Assembly (NCBI GenBank): GCA_902805555.1
Contig: CADCSY010000046.1
Location: 1 to 64,000, forward strand
Length of the DNA stretch: 64,000 nt
Source of the DNA: an uncultured Acidimicrobiales bacterium
GTDB taxonomy: Bacteria; Actinomycetota; Acidimicrobiia; Acidimicrobiales; CADCSY01
Reading direction: 5' to 3'
Shown here: piece after piece, positions 8,728-17,658 of the stretch
How the letters are laid out: every line of letters starts with the position of its first letter
Position numbering within the stretch: position 1 is the first letter of the stretch
Notes under the pieces: generated by a model
What the model was told of the DNA's origin: nothing
Databases searched by the model: none
What the model saw: the letters and a program-made list of their open reading frames with translations, nothing else
Program-made: the position numbers and the translations under genes

Positions 8728-8733
8728 TAGGTT
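8728..8733 (+). promoter_or_regulatory. -10 box TAGGTT, leaderless start of the acyl-CoA ligase
   Basis: TAGGTT ends exactly 6 nt before the GTG at 8740. The same box at the same spacing precedes valS and the SDR gene at 24632, so transcription probably begins at the start codon itself. No Shine-Dalgarno sequence is present. Confidence 0.6.
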
Positions 8734-8739
8734 CCGGAC

Positions 8740-10440
8740 GTGACCGACTCGATCGCCGACGTCCACGCCGCCCTCACCGCCCCCGGACAGCCCTTCGAGA
8801 TGGCCGAGGTGACCATCCGGGGCGTGCCCACCCGCACCTGGCGCAACGCCCCGGCCGACCTCCGGGAGGTGCTCGAGGCGAGTCGCGAGCGGGGCGACGC
8901 CACGTTCCTCGTCTACGAGGACGAGCGGCTCTCCTTCGCCGAGCACGCAGACGCCGTGACCGCGCTGGCCCACGTCCTGGTCGACCGGTGGGGCGTCGAC
9001 AGGGGCGACCGGGTGGCGATCGCCATGCGCAACTTCCCCGAGTGGTCCCTGGCGTTCTGGGCGGCGGCCTGCGTCGGCGCGGTGGTCGTGCCGTTGAACG
9101 CCTGGTGGACCGGGCCCGAGCTCGAGTACGGCGTCGCCGACTCGGGCTCCAAGATCCTGTTCTGCGACCTCGAGCGCCTGGAGCGCCTCGGCCCGCACCT
9201 CGACGACCTGGCCCTCACCGCCGTGGTGGTGGCCAAGGCCGGTGATGCGGTCGTGGCCCCGGCCCTGCGCCTCGAGGACGTCGTCGGTGCGCGCGATCCC
9301 GGCCGGGCCCTGCCGGACGTCCACCTCGAGCCGGACGACGACGCCACGATCTTCTACACGTCGGGGACGACCGGCCGTCCCAAGGGCGCGCTCGGCACCT
9401 CCCGGAACATCTGCACGAACCTGTTCAGCCTGCTCCTCGGCCAGGCCCGCAACGCAGCCCGGTCCGGCGGGGCGCCGGCCCCGGACGTGGCGCCCGTCCA
9501 GAACGCGTACCTCCTGTCGGTGCCGTTCTTCCACGCCACCGGCTGCCACTCGATCCTCGTGGCCAACCTCGCCTTCGGCGGGAAGATCGTGATCATGCAC
9601 AAGTGGGACCCCGAGCGGGCCCTGGAGCTCATCGAGCGGGAGCAGGTCACGACGTTCGGGGGTGTCCCGTCGATGGTCTGGCAGGTGCTCGAGTCGCCGT
9701 CGTTCGAGCAGCGGGACCGCTCCTCGGTCAGGTCGATCGGCTATGGCGGCGCGCCGGCGCCGCCGGAGCTCGTCCGCCGCATCGAGTCGATGTTCCCCGG
9801 CCGCACCCCGAGCAACGGCTACGGGCTCACGGAGACGTCGTCGGTGACCACCCAGAACATCGGCGTGGACTACCTGCGAAAGCCCGACAGCGTCGGCGTC
9901 CCCGTCCCGGTCTGCGACGTGCGGGTGGTCGACGAGGAGGGCGCACCGCTCCCCGAGGGGGCCGTGGGCGAGCTGCTCATCCGGGGCCCGAACGTGGTGA
10001 AGGGCTACTGGGGCCGCCCGGAGGCGACGGCCGAGGCCTTCCTCGACGACGGCTGGTTCCGCAGCGGCGACGTCGCCCGCATCGACGACGAGGGCTTCGT
10101 CTTCATCGTCGACCGGGCCAAGGACATGGTGATCAGGGGAGGTGAGAACGTCTACTGCGCAGAGGTGGAGGCGGCGCTGTTCGAGCACCCGGCGGTGACC
10201 GACGTCGCCGTCTTCGGCGTCCCCCACCGGGTCCTCGGCGAGGAGGTGGCGGCAGTGGTGCGTCTCAAGCCGGGCGAGGAGGCCACGGCGGACGCCCTGC
10301 AGGCCCACGTGCGGGAGCGCCTCGCCGCCTTCAAGGCGCCGGCCCACATCTGGTTCCGGGACGAAGAGCTCCCCCGCAACCCGGCGGGCAAGGTCCTGAA
10401 GCGCCAGCTGCGCGAGGAGGTCGCGCCCACCGCTGGCTGA
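8740..10440 (+). CDS. Long-chain fatty acyl-CoA ligase (AMP-binding enzyme)
   Basis: The 566-residue enzyme carries the adenylate-forming signature YTSGTTGRPKGA at about residue 206, the GYGLTETSS motif, the hinge-proximal GWFRSGDVARIDDEGFVFIVDRAKDM and the C-terminal lysine motif NPAGKVLKRQL. It makes acyl-AMP and then acyl-CoA in the cytoplasm. Chain length cannot be read. Its closest look is FadD3/FadD13-like ligases of actinobacteria. It sits divergently to an acyl-CoA dehydrogenase. The GTG start is fixed by the -10 box 6 nt upstream. Confidence 0.9.
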   Translation: MTDSIADVHAALTAPGQPFEMAEVTIRGVPTRTWRNAPADLREVLEASRERGDATFLVYEDERLSFAEHADAVTALAHVLVDRWGVDRGDRVAIAMRNFPEWSLAFWAAACVGAVVVPLNAWWTGPELEYGVADSGSKILFCDLERLERLGPHLDDLALTAVVVAKAGDAVVAPALRLEDVVGARDPGRALPDVHLEPDDDATIFYTSGTTGRPKGALGTSRNICTNLFSLLLGQARNAARSGGAPAPDVAPVQNAYLLSVPFFHATGCHSILVANLAFGGKIVIMHKWDPERALELIEREQVTTFGGVPSMVWQVLESPSFEQRDRSSVRSIGYGGAPAPPELVRRIESMFPGRTPSNGYGLTETSSVTTQNIGVDYLRKPDSVGVPVPVCDVRVVDEEGAPLPEGAVGELLIRGPNVVKGYWGRPEATAEAFLDDGWFRSGDVARIDDEGFVFIVDRAKDMVIRGGENVYCAEVEAALFEHPAVTDVAVFGVPHRVLGEEVAAVVRLKPGEEATADALQAHVRERLAAFKAPAHIWFRDEELPRNPAGKVLKRQLREEVAPTAG

Positions 10441-10464
10441 CGTGGAGGCCGTAGACGCAGGTGC

Positions 10465-10483
10465 TCGACCGACGGGCGGTCGA
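10465..10483. terminator. Small stem-loop between convergent genes
   Basis: A perfect 7-bp stem (TCGACCG / CGGTCGA) with loop ACGGG fills the 44-bp gap between the acyl-CoA ligase stop and the M23 peptidase stop. It has no T-tract, so termination is only likely. Confidence 0.45.
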
Positions 10484-10484
10484 C

Positions 10485-11765
10485 CTACAGGTAGTTGACG
10501 GGGTCGACGGGGGCGCCGAGCACTCGGACCTCGAAGTGGAGGTGCGGACCCGTCGAGTTGCCGGTCGAGCCGACCCGCCCGACGACGTCGCCGGCCGCGA
10601 CGACCTGCCCGACCGTCACCGCCAGCGCCGACTGGTGGGCGTAGAGCGTCGAGAGCCCTCCGGCGTGGTCGACGACCACCGCGTTGCCGTAACCGCCGAG
10701 CCAGCCTGCTGTGACGACCACCCCTGGGGCGGCGGCCCTGATCGGCGTGCCCGTGGGCGCCGCCAGGTCCATCCCCGCGTGCAGGCGGCTGGTGCCGAAG
10801 ATGGGGTGGATCCGGGGACCGAAGCTCGAGCTCATCCGGGCCGTCGGGATCGGCAGCACGAACCGTCCCTGGGCTGCCGGGGCGACCACCTGACCGACCT
10901 GGCGGGCGGCGAGCGCCTCGTTGAGCGAGCGCGAGAGCTCGACGAGGGCGGCGAGCTCGATCTCGTACCGGGCCTTGCGGGCCTGGACGTCGTTCAGCAG
11001 GGTGGCGTGGTTCACCACGGCGAGGGCGTTGGCGTCCTCGAGCACCTCCAGCTCGAGCTGCTCGGCCTCGACCGCAGACCGCCGCTGGCCGGCGGCGAGG
11101 ACCGCCTCGTCGGCCGCCTCCTTGGCCCGTTCCGCCGCCCGCTCGTTCCTGACCCGCTCGACCTTCAGGCGCTCGACCCGGTCGACGATCGCGTCCTGGC
11201 GCTCGAGGACGATGTCGCGGTAAGTGGATGCGGCCCCGAGCTCACGCATGTCGTCGGCGTCGGTGAGGGCCCTGATCGCCTCGTCCTGGCCACCGACGAT
11301 GAACGAGTCGACCGCCTGGTCCTTGAGCTCGTCGATCCCGTCGCGCAGCGCCCGCTGCGTGACCGCCAGCCGACTCCGTGCCGCCGCCAGCTCGCCGTTG
11401 GCACGCCCGAGCGCGACCTCGGCCGCCTCGAGCGACGCCGCCGCTCCGATGGCCCGCTGCGCGACGTCGGCCAGCAGCAGCTGGAGGCGGTCCCGCTCAG
11501 CGGCTGCGGCAGCCAGCTCCCCGGCGAGGCGCCGCTCCTCGGTGGTGGCCGCCTCGAGGTCCTCCTCGAGCCTCTGGCGCTGCTCGCGCTGCTCCCGCTC
11601 GTCCGGGACGGTCGTCGTGCTCGTGGTCGGCGGGGCCGTCGGCTCAGCCGCACCCGCCGCCGGCGGCAGCGTCAGCGTCGCGCACACGAGCACCGACAGG
11701 GAGACGAGCGCGGCGCGCGCACGGGCGCGCGACGAGGACCGGGGGCAGGGGGGCGTCGGGTCCAT
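10485..11765 (-). CDS. Secreted M23 (EnvC/NlpD-like) murein hydrolase or activator
   Basis: This 426-residue protein has a signal peptide (Arg-rich start, hydrophobic core VSLSVLVCATLTL, cleavage probably after AGA at 39), a Thr/Pro linker, a long coiled coil of about residues 55-290 rich in Glu/Ala/Arg, and a C-terminal M23 LytM domain from about 315. Zinc ligands are visible in HAGMD (His329, Asp333) and HLHFE (His410), with YAHQ and STGNSTGPH around the active site. Because these are intact it may be an active DD-endopeptidase and not only an EnvC-type activator. It acts outside the membrane on peptidoglycan, probably during division. The ATG at 11765 gives the complete signal peptide. Confidence 0.88.
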   Translation of the reverse strand: MDPTPPCPRSSSRARARAALVSLSVLVCATLTLPPAAGAAEPTAPPTTSTTTVPDEREQREQRQRLEEDLEAATTEERRLAGELAAAAAERDRLQLLLADVAQRAIGAAASLEAAEVALGRANGELAAARSRLAVTQRALRDGIDELKDQAVDSFIVGGQDEAIRALTDADDMRELGAASTYRDIVLERQDAIVDRVERLKVERVRNERAAERAKEAADEAVLAAGQRRSAVEAEQLELEVLEDANALAVVNHATLLNDVQARKARYEIELAALVELSRSLNEALAARQVGQVVAPAAQGRFVLPIPTARMSSSFGPRIHPIFGTSRLHAGMDLAAPTGTPIRAAAPGVVVTAGWLGGYGNAVVVDHAGGLSTLYAHQSALAVTVGQVVAAGDVVGRVGSTGNSTGPHLHFEVRVLGAPVDPVNYL

Positions 11766-11818
11766 GGGGGTCGTGTGCACGGTGCACGCACCTGCATCGG
11801 CTCGATGGCAGCCCGAGT

Positions 11819-13153
11819 TCACCTTTCTGCGCCGATCTCCACACGCACCCGTCGCCCGCCGGCCGGTTCGTCCACCCGCTCGGGCAGGGTCAGGAGGACG
11901 GCTGCGCCGGTCAGGGCCGCGCCGACGAGGGACGGGGCCCCCGGCGAGACGTGCTGGAAGAGCAACCCGCCGAGCGCCGGCCCCACCACCCGGGCGAGCC
12001 CCCCGGCCGACTGCTGGAACCCGAGCGCAGTGCCCCGCCGGTCGGCCCGGGCACGACCGGCGACGATCGATGACAGCGTCGGGGTGACGAAGCCCTGACC
12101 GGTGACGAGCAGCAGCAGGGCGAGCAGCAGCTGGGGCCAGGACGAAGCCAGCGAGAGCAGGGCGAGCCCCACCACGTTGAGGCCGAGCCCGGCCCGGAGC
12201 GTCGCGATCTCGCCGAGGCGGCTGACGACCGGGTGGATCAGACCGCCCTGCACCACGACGAGGACCACGCCGATGGCGGCGAAGAGCACCCCGGTCCGCC
12301 CGACGGTCAGGTCGAAGCGGTCGTCCCCGAGCAGCGAGAAGGTCGCCTCGAACGCGGAGAAGGCGACGAGCGAGCTGAACGCCACGACCGCGAAGCGCAG
12401 CAGACCGCCCCCCCGGGCCGACACGAGCCCAGCACCTGTGGGCACCCGGTCCCACCGTTCCGGGGCCGGCTCGTCGTCGAGGTCCACCTCGACGGGCTCG
12501 CCCTGGGCGTCGGTCCCGGCTGCGGTCGCACCGGTGGGGATGGGAGCGGGACCTGCAACGGCACCCGACGGACCCCGCACCGCCTGGTTCGTCTCCGGCA
12601 ACCGCTTGATCGCCACCAGCGCGTTGACCGCTGCGATCGCCGCCGCCAACAGGAACGGCAACCGTCGCCCGCCGCCCAGCGAGGCCAGGGCGCCGAGGGC
12701 CGGTCCGACGACGAAGCCGACCCCGAAGGCAGCCCCCAGCAGACCGAGCAGCCTCGCCCGCTCCCGGGGAGGTGCGACGTCGGTCACCGCCGCCTGGGCC
12801 ACCGACACGCTGGCCCCGCTCGCCCCGTCGAGCAGCCGGGCTGCGAACAGCAGGCCGAGCGAGCCTGCCAGGCCCGTGAGGAGGCTCCCGATGGCGGTCC
12901 CGACGAGGGAGACGATCAGGACCGGCTTGCGTCCCCAGCGGTCCGACGCCCGACCCCACAGCGGGGAGCACAGGAGCTGCATGAGGGAGAACGAGGCGAC
13001 GAGCGCGCCGATGGTCCCCGGGGAGGCGTCGAACTCGCGGGCGTAGAGCGGGAGGATGGGCAGGACGATCCCGAAGCCGACGAGGTCGAGGGCGACGGTC
13101 GTCCAGATCGTCGCGAAGCCGGGCGGCAACGGCGCTCGGCTCCCCCTCGACAC
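11819..13153 (-). CDS. MFS drug/metabolite exporter (TetA-like)
   Basis: The 444-residue protein has the 12-helix major-facilitator layout. The first helix FATIWTTVALDLVGFGIVLPILPLY is followed by the loop motif GRASDRWGRKPVL, the MFS signature between helices 2 and 3, and a second half beginning FAVVAFSSLVAFSAF after a long acidic cytoplasmic loop (residues about 205-260, with EVDLDDEPAPERW). This matches proton-driven exporters such as TetA and Bmr, but the substrate is unknown. The GTG at 13153 precedes the first helix; the frame stays open to 13258 but that part is arginine-rich. Four palindromic repeats lie upstream, between this gene and cysS. Confidence 0.85.
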   Translation of the reverse strand: MSRGSRAPLPPGFATIWTTVALDLVGFGIVLPILPLYAREFDASPGTIGALVASFSLMQLLCSPLWGRASDRWGRKPVLIVSLVGTAIGSLLTGLAGSLGLLFAARLLDGASGASVSVAQAAVTDVAPPRERARLLGLLGAAFGVGFVVGPALGALASLGGGRRLPFLLAAAIAAVNALVAIKRLPETNQAVRGPSGAVAGPAPIPTGATAAGTDAQGEPVEVDLDDEPAPERWDRVPTGAGLVSARGGGLLRFAVVAFSSLVAFSAFEATFSLLGDDRFDLTVGRTGVLFAAIGVVLVVVQGGLIHPVVSRLGEIATLRAGLGLNVVGLALLSLASSWPQLLLALLLLVTGQGFVTPTLSSIVAGRARADRRGTALGFQQSAGGLARVVGPALGGLLFQHVSPGAPSLVGAALTGAAVLLTLPERVDEPAGGRRVRVEIGAER

Positions 13154-13276
13154 CCGCTCAGGGAACCCGCCGGGCCGTGCCTGGTCAAATCGCCGCCGGC
13201 CGCGCTCTCCTGCCGGCTGCCTCGCGAAGCGTGATCCAGCACGCACGCTGCGGAGCACCTCGGCGGGGCACCGGCC

Positions 13277-13560
13277 GTTCTGGCGGTCCGATCGGGTGTC
13301 GCAGACCCGATCCAGCCGCCGGTTCGGGCTAGGTGCCGGCCGGCCCCCGTTCTGGCGGTTCGATCCGGTGTCGAGGCCCCGATCCAGCCGCCAGTTCAGG
13401 CGAGGTGTGGCCGCTCCCGTCCTGGCGGTTCGATCGGGTGTCGAGGGCCCCGATCCAGCCGCCGGTTCGGGCCGGGTGTCGCGGCGCTCCTGTTCTGGCG
13501 GTTCGATTCGGTGTCACAGACCCGATCCAGCCGCCAGTTCGGCCGGGTGCGCGGCCCCCG
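13277..13560. repeat. Four tandem ~70-bp palindromic repeats
   Basis: Four head-to-tail units start at 13277, 13349, 13419 and 13492 (lengths 72, 70, 73 and about 69 bp). Each begins with GT(T/C)CTGGCGG and contains an imperfect inverted repeat: CTGGCGG plus GATCGGGT on the left pairs with ACCCGATC plus CCGCCAG (or CCGCCGG) on the right, with a 3-nt mismatch between the two stems and a 5-8-nt loop. About 22 bp of less conserved GC-rich sequence separates the units. They fill the space between cysS and the MFS gene. They could act as terminator, RNA stabiliser, protein-binding array or REP-like mobile units. Confidence 0.85.
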
Positions 13561-13576
13561 GCCCCAGACCCCGGCG

Positions 13577-14941
13577 TCAGCGGCGGCGCAGGCTGGTCCC
13601 AGTGGGGCCGTCCTCCACGACGTAGCCCAGCCGCACGAGCTCGTCCCTCGCTGCGTCGGCCGCCCCCCAGTCCCCGGCGGCCCGCGCCCCGTCCCGTTGT
13701 CGGGCGACGGCCAGGGCGGCCTCGTCGGGTGCCTCGACCTCCTCCTGCCCCACCGCCAGGCCCACCGCCGACGCCAGGACGCCGATGGTGCCGAGGACGG
13801 TGGCGGCGGAGTCGTCGTCCTCGCTGTCGAGGAGGGTGTTGGCCCGCCGCACCTGCTCGAAGAGCAGGCCCATCGCCGGGGGCGTGTTGAGGTCGTTGTC
13901 CATGTGGCCGCGGAACCGCTCGACGACCTCGGCGTCGGGAGCTGCGGCGGCGAGGCCGATCTCGGCCGCCCGCCGGAACACCGTGTCGAGCCGCCGCAGC
14001 GCGGCGGCAGCGTCCGCGATCTCGGTCTCGGTCACCACGATCGGGCTCCGGTAGTGCGACCGGAGCACGAGCAGGCGGTAGGCCCGGGGGTCGTGGCTGC
14101 GCAGGAGGCTGGCGAGGTCGGCGGTGTTGCCGAGGGACTTGCCCATCTTCTCGCCACCAGCCACGACCACCAGGCCGTTGTGCACCCAGTGCTCGGCGAA
14201 GCGCTTGCCGAGGGCGACCGCCTGCGCCCGCTCGTTCTCGTGGTGGGGGAAGGCGAGGTCGAGGCCGCCGCCGTGCAGCTCGAAGCCCTCACCGAGCAGG
14301 TCGAGGCTCATCACCACGCACTCCGTGTGCCAGCCGGGCCGACCCTCGCCCCAGGGAGACGGCCAGGACGGCTCCCCCGGCTTCGCCTTCTTCCACACCG
14401 CGAAGTCGAGGGGGGAGCGCTTGGCGTCGTCGACCTCGATGCGGGCACCGGCCCGCAGCGAGTCGAGGTCCTGGCGGGCGAGGAGCCCGTACCCGGGGAC
14501 GTCGGCCACCGACAGGTACACGCCGTCGTCCGTCTCGTAGGCGACCCCCCGCTCGACCAGCTCGCCGACGAGCTCGACCATGCGGTCGACGTAGGCGGTG
14601 GCGTGGGGGTCGTCGTCGGGCCGGCGGACGCCCAGGCGGTCCATCGTCTCGTACCAGGCGCGCTCGTACTCCTCCGCCACCTCTGCGGGCTCGCGGCCCT
14701 CCCGCTCGGCGCGAGCGATGATCTTGTCGTCCACGTCGGTGATGTTGGAGACGTAGCGCACCTCGAGCCCGGACCACTCGAGGTAGCGGCGCACCACGTC
14801 CCACACGAGGCTGAAGCGGCCGTGGCCGACGTGGGGGACGTCCGAGACGGTGACGCCGCACACGTAGACCGACACCTTGCCCGGCGAGCGCAGCTCGAGG
14901 GGCCGCACGGCCCCCGTGGCGGTGTCATGCAGGCGGAGCAC
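13577..14941 (-). CDS. cysS: Cysteinyl-tRNA synthetase
   Basis: The 454-residue class I synthetase has Cys28 of the zinc site in VCGVTVSD, followed by the HIGH-type HVGHGR (37-42). It also shows NITDVDDKII, the zinc-binding WHTECVVMS, LHGGGLDLAFPHHENE, and the KMSKS loop written as EKMGKSLGN, a Ser-to-Gly variant at the third position. A C-terminal helical DALR-like domain with RQRDGARAAGDW follows. It charges tRNA-Cys. MshC, the mycothiol ligase paralogue, is shorter and lacks this C-terminal part, so I call CysS. The GTG at 14941 has a -10 box 6 nt upstream and faces valS. Confidence 0.93.
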   Translation of the reverse strand: MLRLHDTATGAVRPLELRSPGKVSVYVCGVTVSDVPHVGHGRFSLVWDVVRRYLEWSGLEVRYVSNITDVDDKIIARAEREGREPAEVAEEYERAWYETMDRLGVRRPDDDPHATAYVDRMVELVGELVERGVAYETDDGVYLSVADVPGYGLLARQDLDSLRAGARIEVDDAKRSPLDFAVWKKAKPGEPSWPSPWGEGRPGWHTECVVMSLDLLGEGFELHGGGLDLAFPHHENERAQAVALGKRFAEHWVHNGLVVVAGGEKMGKSLGNTADLASLLRSHDPRAYRLLVLRSHYRSPIVVTETEIADAAAALRRLDTVFRRAAEIGLAAAAPDAEVVERFRGHMDNDLNTPPAMGLLFEQVRRANTLLDSEDDDSAATVLGTIGVLASAVGLAVGQEEVEAPDEAALAVARQRDGARAAGDWGAADAARDELVRLGYVVEDGPTGTSLRRR

Positions 14942-14947
14942 CGGCCG

Positions 14948-14953
14948 AGGCTA
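14948..14953 (-). promoter_or_regulatory. -10 box TAGCCT of cysS (leaderless)
   Basis: On the minus strand TAGCCT ends 6 nt before the GTG at 14941. No Shine-Dalgarno sequence is visible, so a leaderless transcript is likely. Confidence 0.5.
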
Positions 14954-15007
14954 GCGAGCAGCCCGTGACGGGCCTCACGGCCTTTCGGGGCGAGGAGGGC
15001 CGCCCGG

Positions 15008-15013
15008 TAGGTT
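15008..15013 (+). promoter_or_regulatory. -10 box TAGGTT of valS (leaderless)
   Basis: TAGGTT ends 6 nt before the valS ATG at 15020, the same arrangement as at 8728 and 24620. Only 78 bp separate the divergent cysS and valS starts, so both promoters overlap in this gap. Confidence 0.6.
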
Positions 15014-15019
15014 CGGACG

Positions 15020-17626
15020 ATGGCCGAGGTCCCCGAGAAGCCGACGCTCGACGGGCTCGAGGCGCGGTGGCAGGAGCGGTGGGAGGCCGACGGCACCTAC
15101 CGCTTCGACGAAGCCAAGTCCCGGGCCCAGGTGTTCAGCATCGACACGCCGCCCCCCACGGTGAGCGGCTCGCTGCACATGGGCTCGGTGTTCGGCTACG
15201 TCCAGACCGACTGCATCGCGCGGTTCAGGCGGATGGCCGGCGCCGAGGTCTTCTACCCGATGGGCTGGGACGACAACGGCCTGCCGACCGAGCGTCGGGT
15301 CGAGCACTTCTACGGCGTCCGCTGCGACCCCTCACTCCCCCACGACCCGTCGTTCTCGCCGCCGGCGAAGCCGGACCCGAAGCGCCCGGTGCCGTGCTCC
15401 CGGCCGAACTTCGTCGAGCTGTGCCTGCAGCGCACCGCAGAGGACGAGCAGGTGTTCGAGGAGCTGTGGCGCCGGGTCGGCCTGAGCGTCGACTGGTCGC
15501 TGACCTACACGACGATCGGGGTGACGGCCCAGCGGGCGAGCCAGCGGGCCTTCCTCCGCAACCTGGCCAGGGGCGAGGCGTACGCAGCCGAGGCGCCGAC
15601 CCTGTGGGACGTGACCGACCAGACCGCCGTGGCCCAGGCCGAGCTCGAGGACAGGGAGCACCCCGGGGCCTACCACCGCTACGCCTTCCGGCCCACCGGC
15701 GGTGGCGAGGCCGTGGCCATCGAGACGACCCGCCCCGAGCTCCTCCCCGCCTGCGTCGCCCTCGTGTGCCATCCCGACGACGAGCGCTACGCGCACCTGG
15801 TCGGGAGCACCGTCACCTCCCCCCTGTTCGGCGTCGAGGTCCCCGTGCTCACCCACGAGCTGGCCCAGCCGGACAAGGGCACCGGCATCGCCATGGTGTG
15901 CACCTTCGGCGACCTGACCGACGTCACCTGGTGGCGCGAGCTCGACCTCCCGGTCCGCAACATCCTCGAGCGCAACGGCAGGCTGCGAGCCGAGGCCCCG
16001 GAGGCGATCACGAGCGACGCCGGCCTCGGGGCGTACGCCGAGCTCGCCGGCAGGACGACGAAGCAGGCCCAGGTCCGCATCGTCGAGCTGCTCCGGGAGG
16101 CCGGCGAGCTCGACGGCGAACCACGCCCCATCACCCACCCGGTGAAGTTCTACGAGCGGGGTGACCGCCCGCTCGAGATCGTCACGAGCCGCCAGTGGTA
16201 CATCCGCAACGGCGGGCGCGACGCGGACCTGCGCGAGGCCCTCCTGGCGCGCGCGGAGGCCCTCCACTGGCACCCGGCCTTCATGAAGACCCGCTACGAC
16301 AACTGGGTGGACGGGCTGAACGGCGACTGGCTGATCAGCCGCCAGCGCTTCTTCGGCGTGCCGTTCCCGCTGTGGTACCGGATCGGGGCCGAGGGGACCG
16401 TGGACCGGGACGACCTGATCCTGCCGGACGAGTCGACGCTGCCCATCGACCCGTCGAGCGACGTCCCGCCCGGCTTCACCGCCGACCAGCGGGGTGCCCC
16501 CGGCGGGTTCGCCGGCGACCCCGACATCATGGACACCTGGGCCACGTCGTCGCTGACGCCGCAGATCGTGTGCGGCTGGGAGGACGACCCCGACCGGTTC
16601 GCCCGCACCTTCCCGATGGACCTCCGGCCGCAGGGGCCGGAGATCATCAGGACGTGGCTGTTCGCCACGATGGTGCGCTCGCACCACGAGCACGGCCGGC
16701 CCCCGTGGGCCGACGCCTCGATCAACGGGTGGATCCTCGACCCCGACCGGAAGAAGATGTCGAAGTCCAAGGGGAACGTCGTCACCCCCGTCGACCTGCT
16801 CGAGCGCCACGGCTCCGACGCCGTGCGCTACTGGGCGGCGAGCGCCCGGCCCGGCACCGACACCGCCTTCGACGAGGGTCAGATGAAGGTCGGGCGGCGG
16901 CTCGGCATCAAGCTCCTCAACGCGTCGAAGTTCGTCCTCGGCCTGGGCGCGGGGGGCCCGGTGGTCGATCCGACCGACGTCACCGAACCGCTCGACCGGG
17001 CGCTGCTGGCCGAGCTCGCGGACCTCGTCGACGAAGCAACGGCCGCCTTCGAGCGCTACGACTACGCCCGGGCGCTCGAACGCACCGAGACCTTCTTCTG
17101 GACGTTCTGCGACGACGTGGTGGAGCTCGTGAAGGGTCGGGCCTACGGCTCGCTCGGTCCCGGGCCCGCCGCCTCGGCGTCGGCCGCCCTGCGCCTCACG
17201 CTGTCGACGTTCCACCGGCTCTTCGCACCGTTCCTGCCGTTCGTGGCGGAGGAGGTGTGGTCGTGGTGGCAGGAGGGATCGGTCCACCGGGCGCCGTGGC
17301 CGACCGCCTCGGAGCTGCGGGCCGCGGCCGGTGAGGTCGACCCGCTCGTGCTCGACGTGGTCACCGCCGCCCTCGGCGAGGTGCGCAAGGCGAAGACGGC
17401 GGCCAAGCGGTCCCTTCGCACGGAGGTGGAGCGAGCGGTCGTCAGCGACACGGCTGCCCGGATCGCCGCACTTCGCCTCGGCGCCGACGACCTGCGCGAG
17501 TCGTGCCGGATCGCCGACCTCCAGCTGGTCGAGGTGGCAGACGGCGCCGAGCCCGGACTCGAGGTCACGCTGGCCGACCCGGTCGCGCCGGGCGCCCAGG
17601 GAGACCACGCGGGCGCGCCGGCCTAG
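15020..17626 (+). CDS. valS: Valyl-tRNA synthetase
   Basis: The 868-residue class I synthetase has PPPTVSGSLHMGSVFGY (HIGH equivalent) near residue 50, WDDNGLPTERRV, the CP1 editing domain with TTRPELLPACVALVCHP and KGTGIAMVCTFGD, ISRQRFFGVPFPLWY, and the KMSKS loop DRKKMSKSKGN. The anticodon-binding helices follow, with DDVVELVKGRAY. WDTWATSS-type features (DIMDTWATSSLTPQ) are those of ValS, not IleS or LeuS. It charges tRNA-Val and edits threonine. The ATG at 15020 follows the -10 box by 6 nt. It faces cysS, a pairing of two synthetases on one promoter gap. Confidence 0.95.
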   Translation: MAEVPEKPTLDGLEARWQERWEADGTYRFDEAKSRAQVFSIDTPPPTVSGSLHMGSVFGYVQTDCIARFRRMAGAEVFYPMGWDDNGLPTERRVEHFYGVRCDPSLPHDPSFSPPAKPDPKRPVPCSRPNFVELCLQRTAEDEQVFEELWRRVGLSVDWSLTYTTIGVTAQRASQRAFLRNLARGEAYAAEAPTLWDVTDQTAVAQAELEDREHPGAYHRYAFRPTGGGEAVAIETTRPELLPACVALVCHPDDERYAHLVGSTVTSPLFGVEVPVLTHELAQPDKGTGIAMVCTFGDLTDVTWWRELDLPVRNILERNGRLRAEAPEAITSDAGLGAYAELAGRTTKQAQVRIVELLREAGELDGEPRPITHPVKFYERGDRPLEIVTSRQWYIRNGGRDADLREALLARAEALHWHPAFMKTRYDNWVDGLNGDWLISRQRFFGVPFPLWYRIGAEGTVDRDDLILPDESTLPIDPSSDVPPGFTADQRGAPGGFAGDPDIMDTWATSSLTPQIVCGWEDDPDRFARTFPMDLRPQGPEIIRTWLFATMVRSHHEHGRPPWADASINGWILDPDRKKMSKSKGNVVTPVDLLERHGSDAVRYWAASARPGTDTAFDEGQMKVGRRLGIKLLNASKFVLGLGAGGPVVDPTDVTEPLDRALLAELADLVDEATAAFERYDYARALERTETFFWTFCDDVVELVKGRAYGSLGPGPAASASAALRLTLSTFHRLFAPFLPFVAEEVWSWWQEGSVHRAPWPTASELRAAAGEVDPLVLDVVTAALGEVRKAKTAAKRSLRTEVERAVVSDTAARIAALRLGADDLRESCRIADLQLVEVADGAEPGLEVTLADPVAPGAQGDHAGAPA

Positions 17627-17645
17627 CGGGTACCGCCGGCGCGCC
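17612..17645. terminator. Long perfect stem-loop enclosing the valS stop codon
   Basis: An 11-bp perfect inverted repeat (GGCGCGCCGGC / GCCGGCGCGCC) with a 12-nt loop contains the valS TAG. It lies between valS and the convergent mscS-like gene and probably ends both messages. It has no U-tract. Confidence 0.6.
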
Positions 17646-17658
17646 CCTGGCGCCGCGC

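Noticed and set aside
8617-10347. N-terminal extension of the acyl-CoA dehydrogenase across the ligase gene
   Set aside because: The minus-strand frame stays open for a further 577 codons, but it is His/Arg/Val-rich shadow of the ligase gene. The true dehydrogenase start is the GTG at 8616 with a ribosome-binding site.
13355-13375. tRNA T-arm (GGTTCGATCC) in the repeats
   Set aside because: The string resembles a T-loop, but no acceptor stem, D-arm, anticodon arm or CCA context fits around it, and it recurs only as part of the tandem palindrome.
13277-13560. CRISPR array
   Set aside because: Only four units, each itself palindromic over most of its length, with short GC-rich linkers that partly resemble each other and no unique 30-40-nt spacers or cas genes. 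Tandem palindromic repeats fit better.
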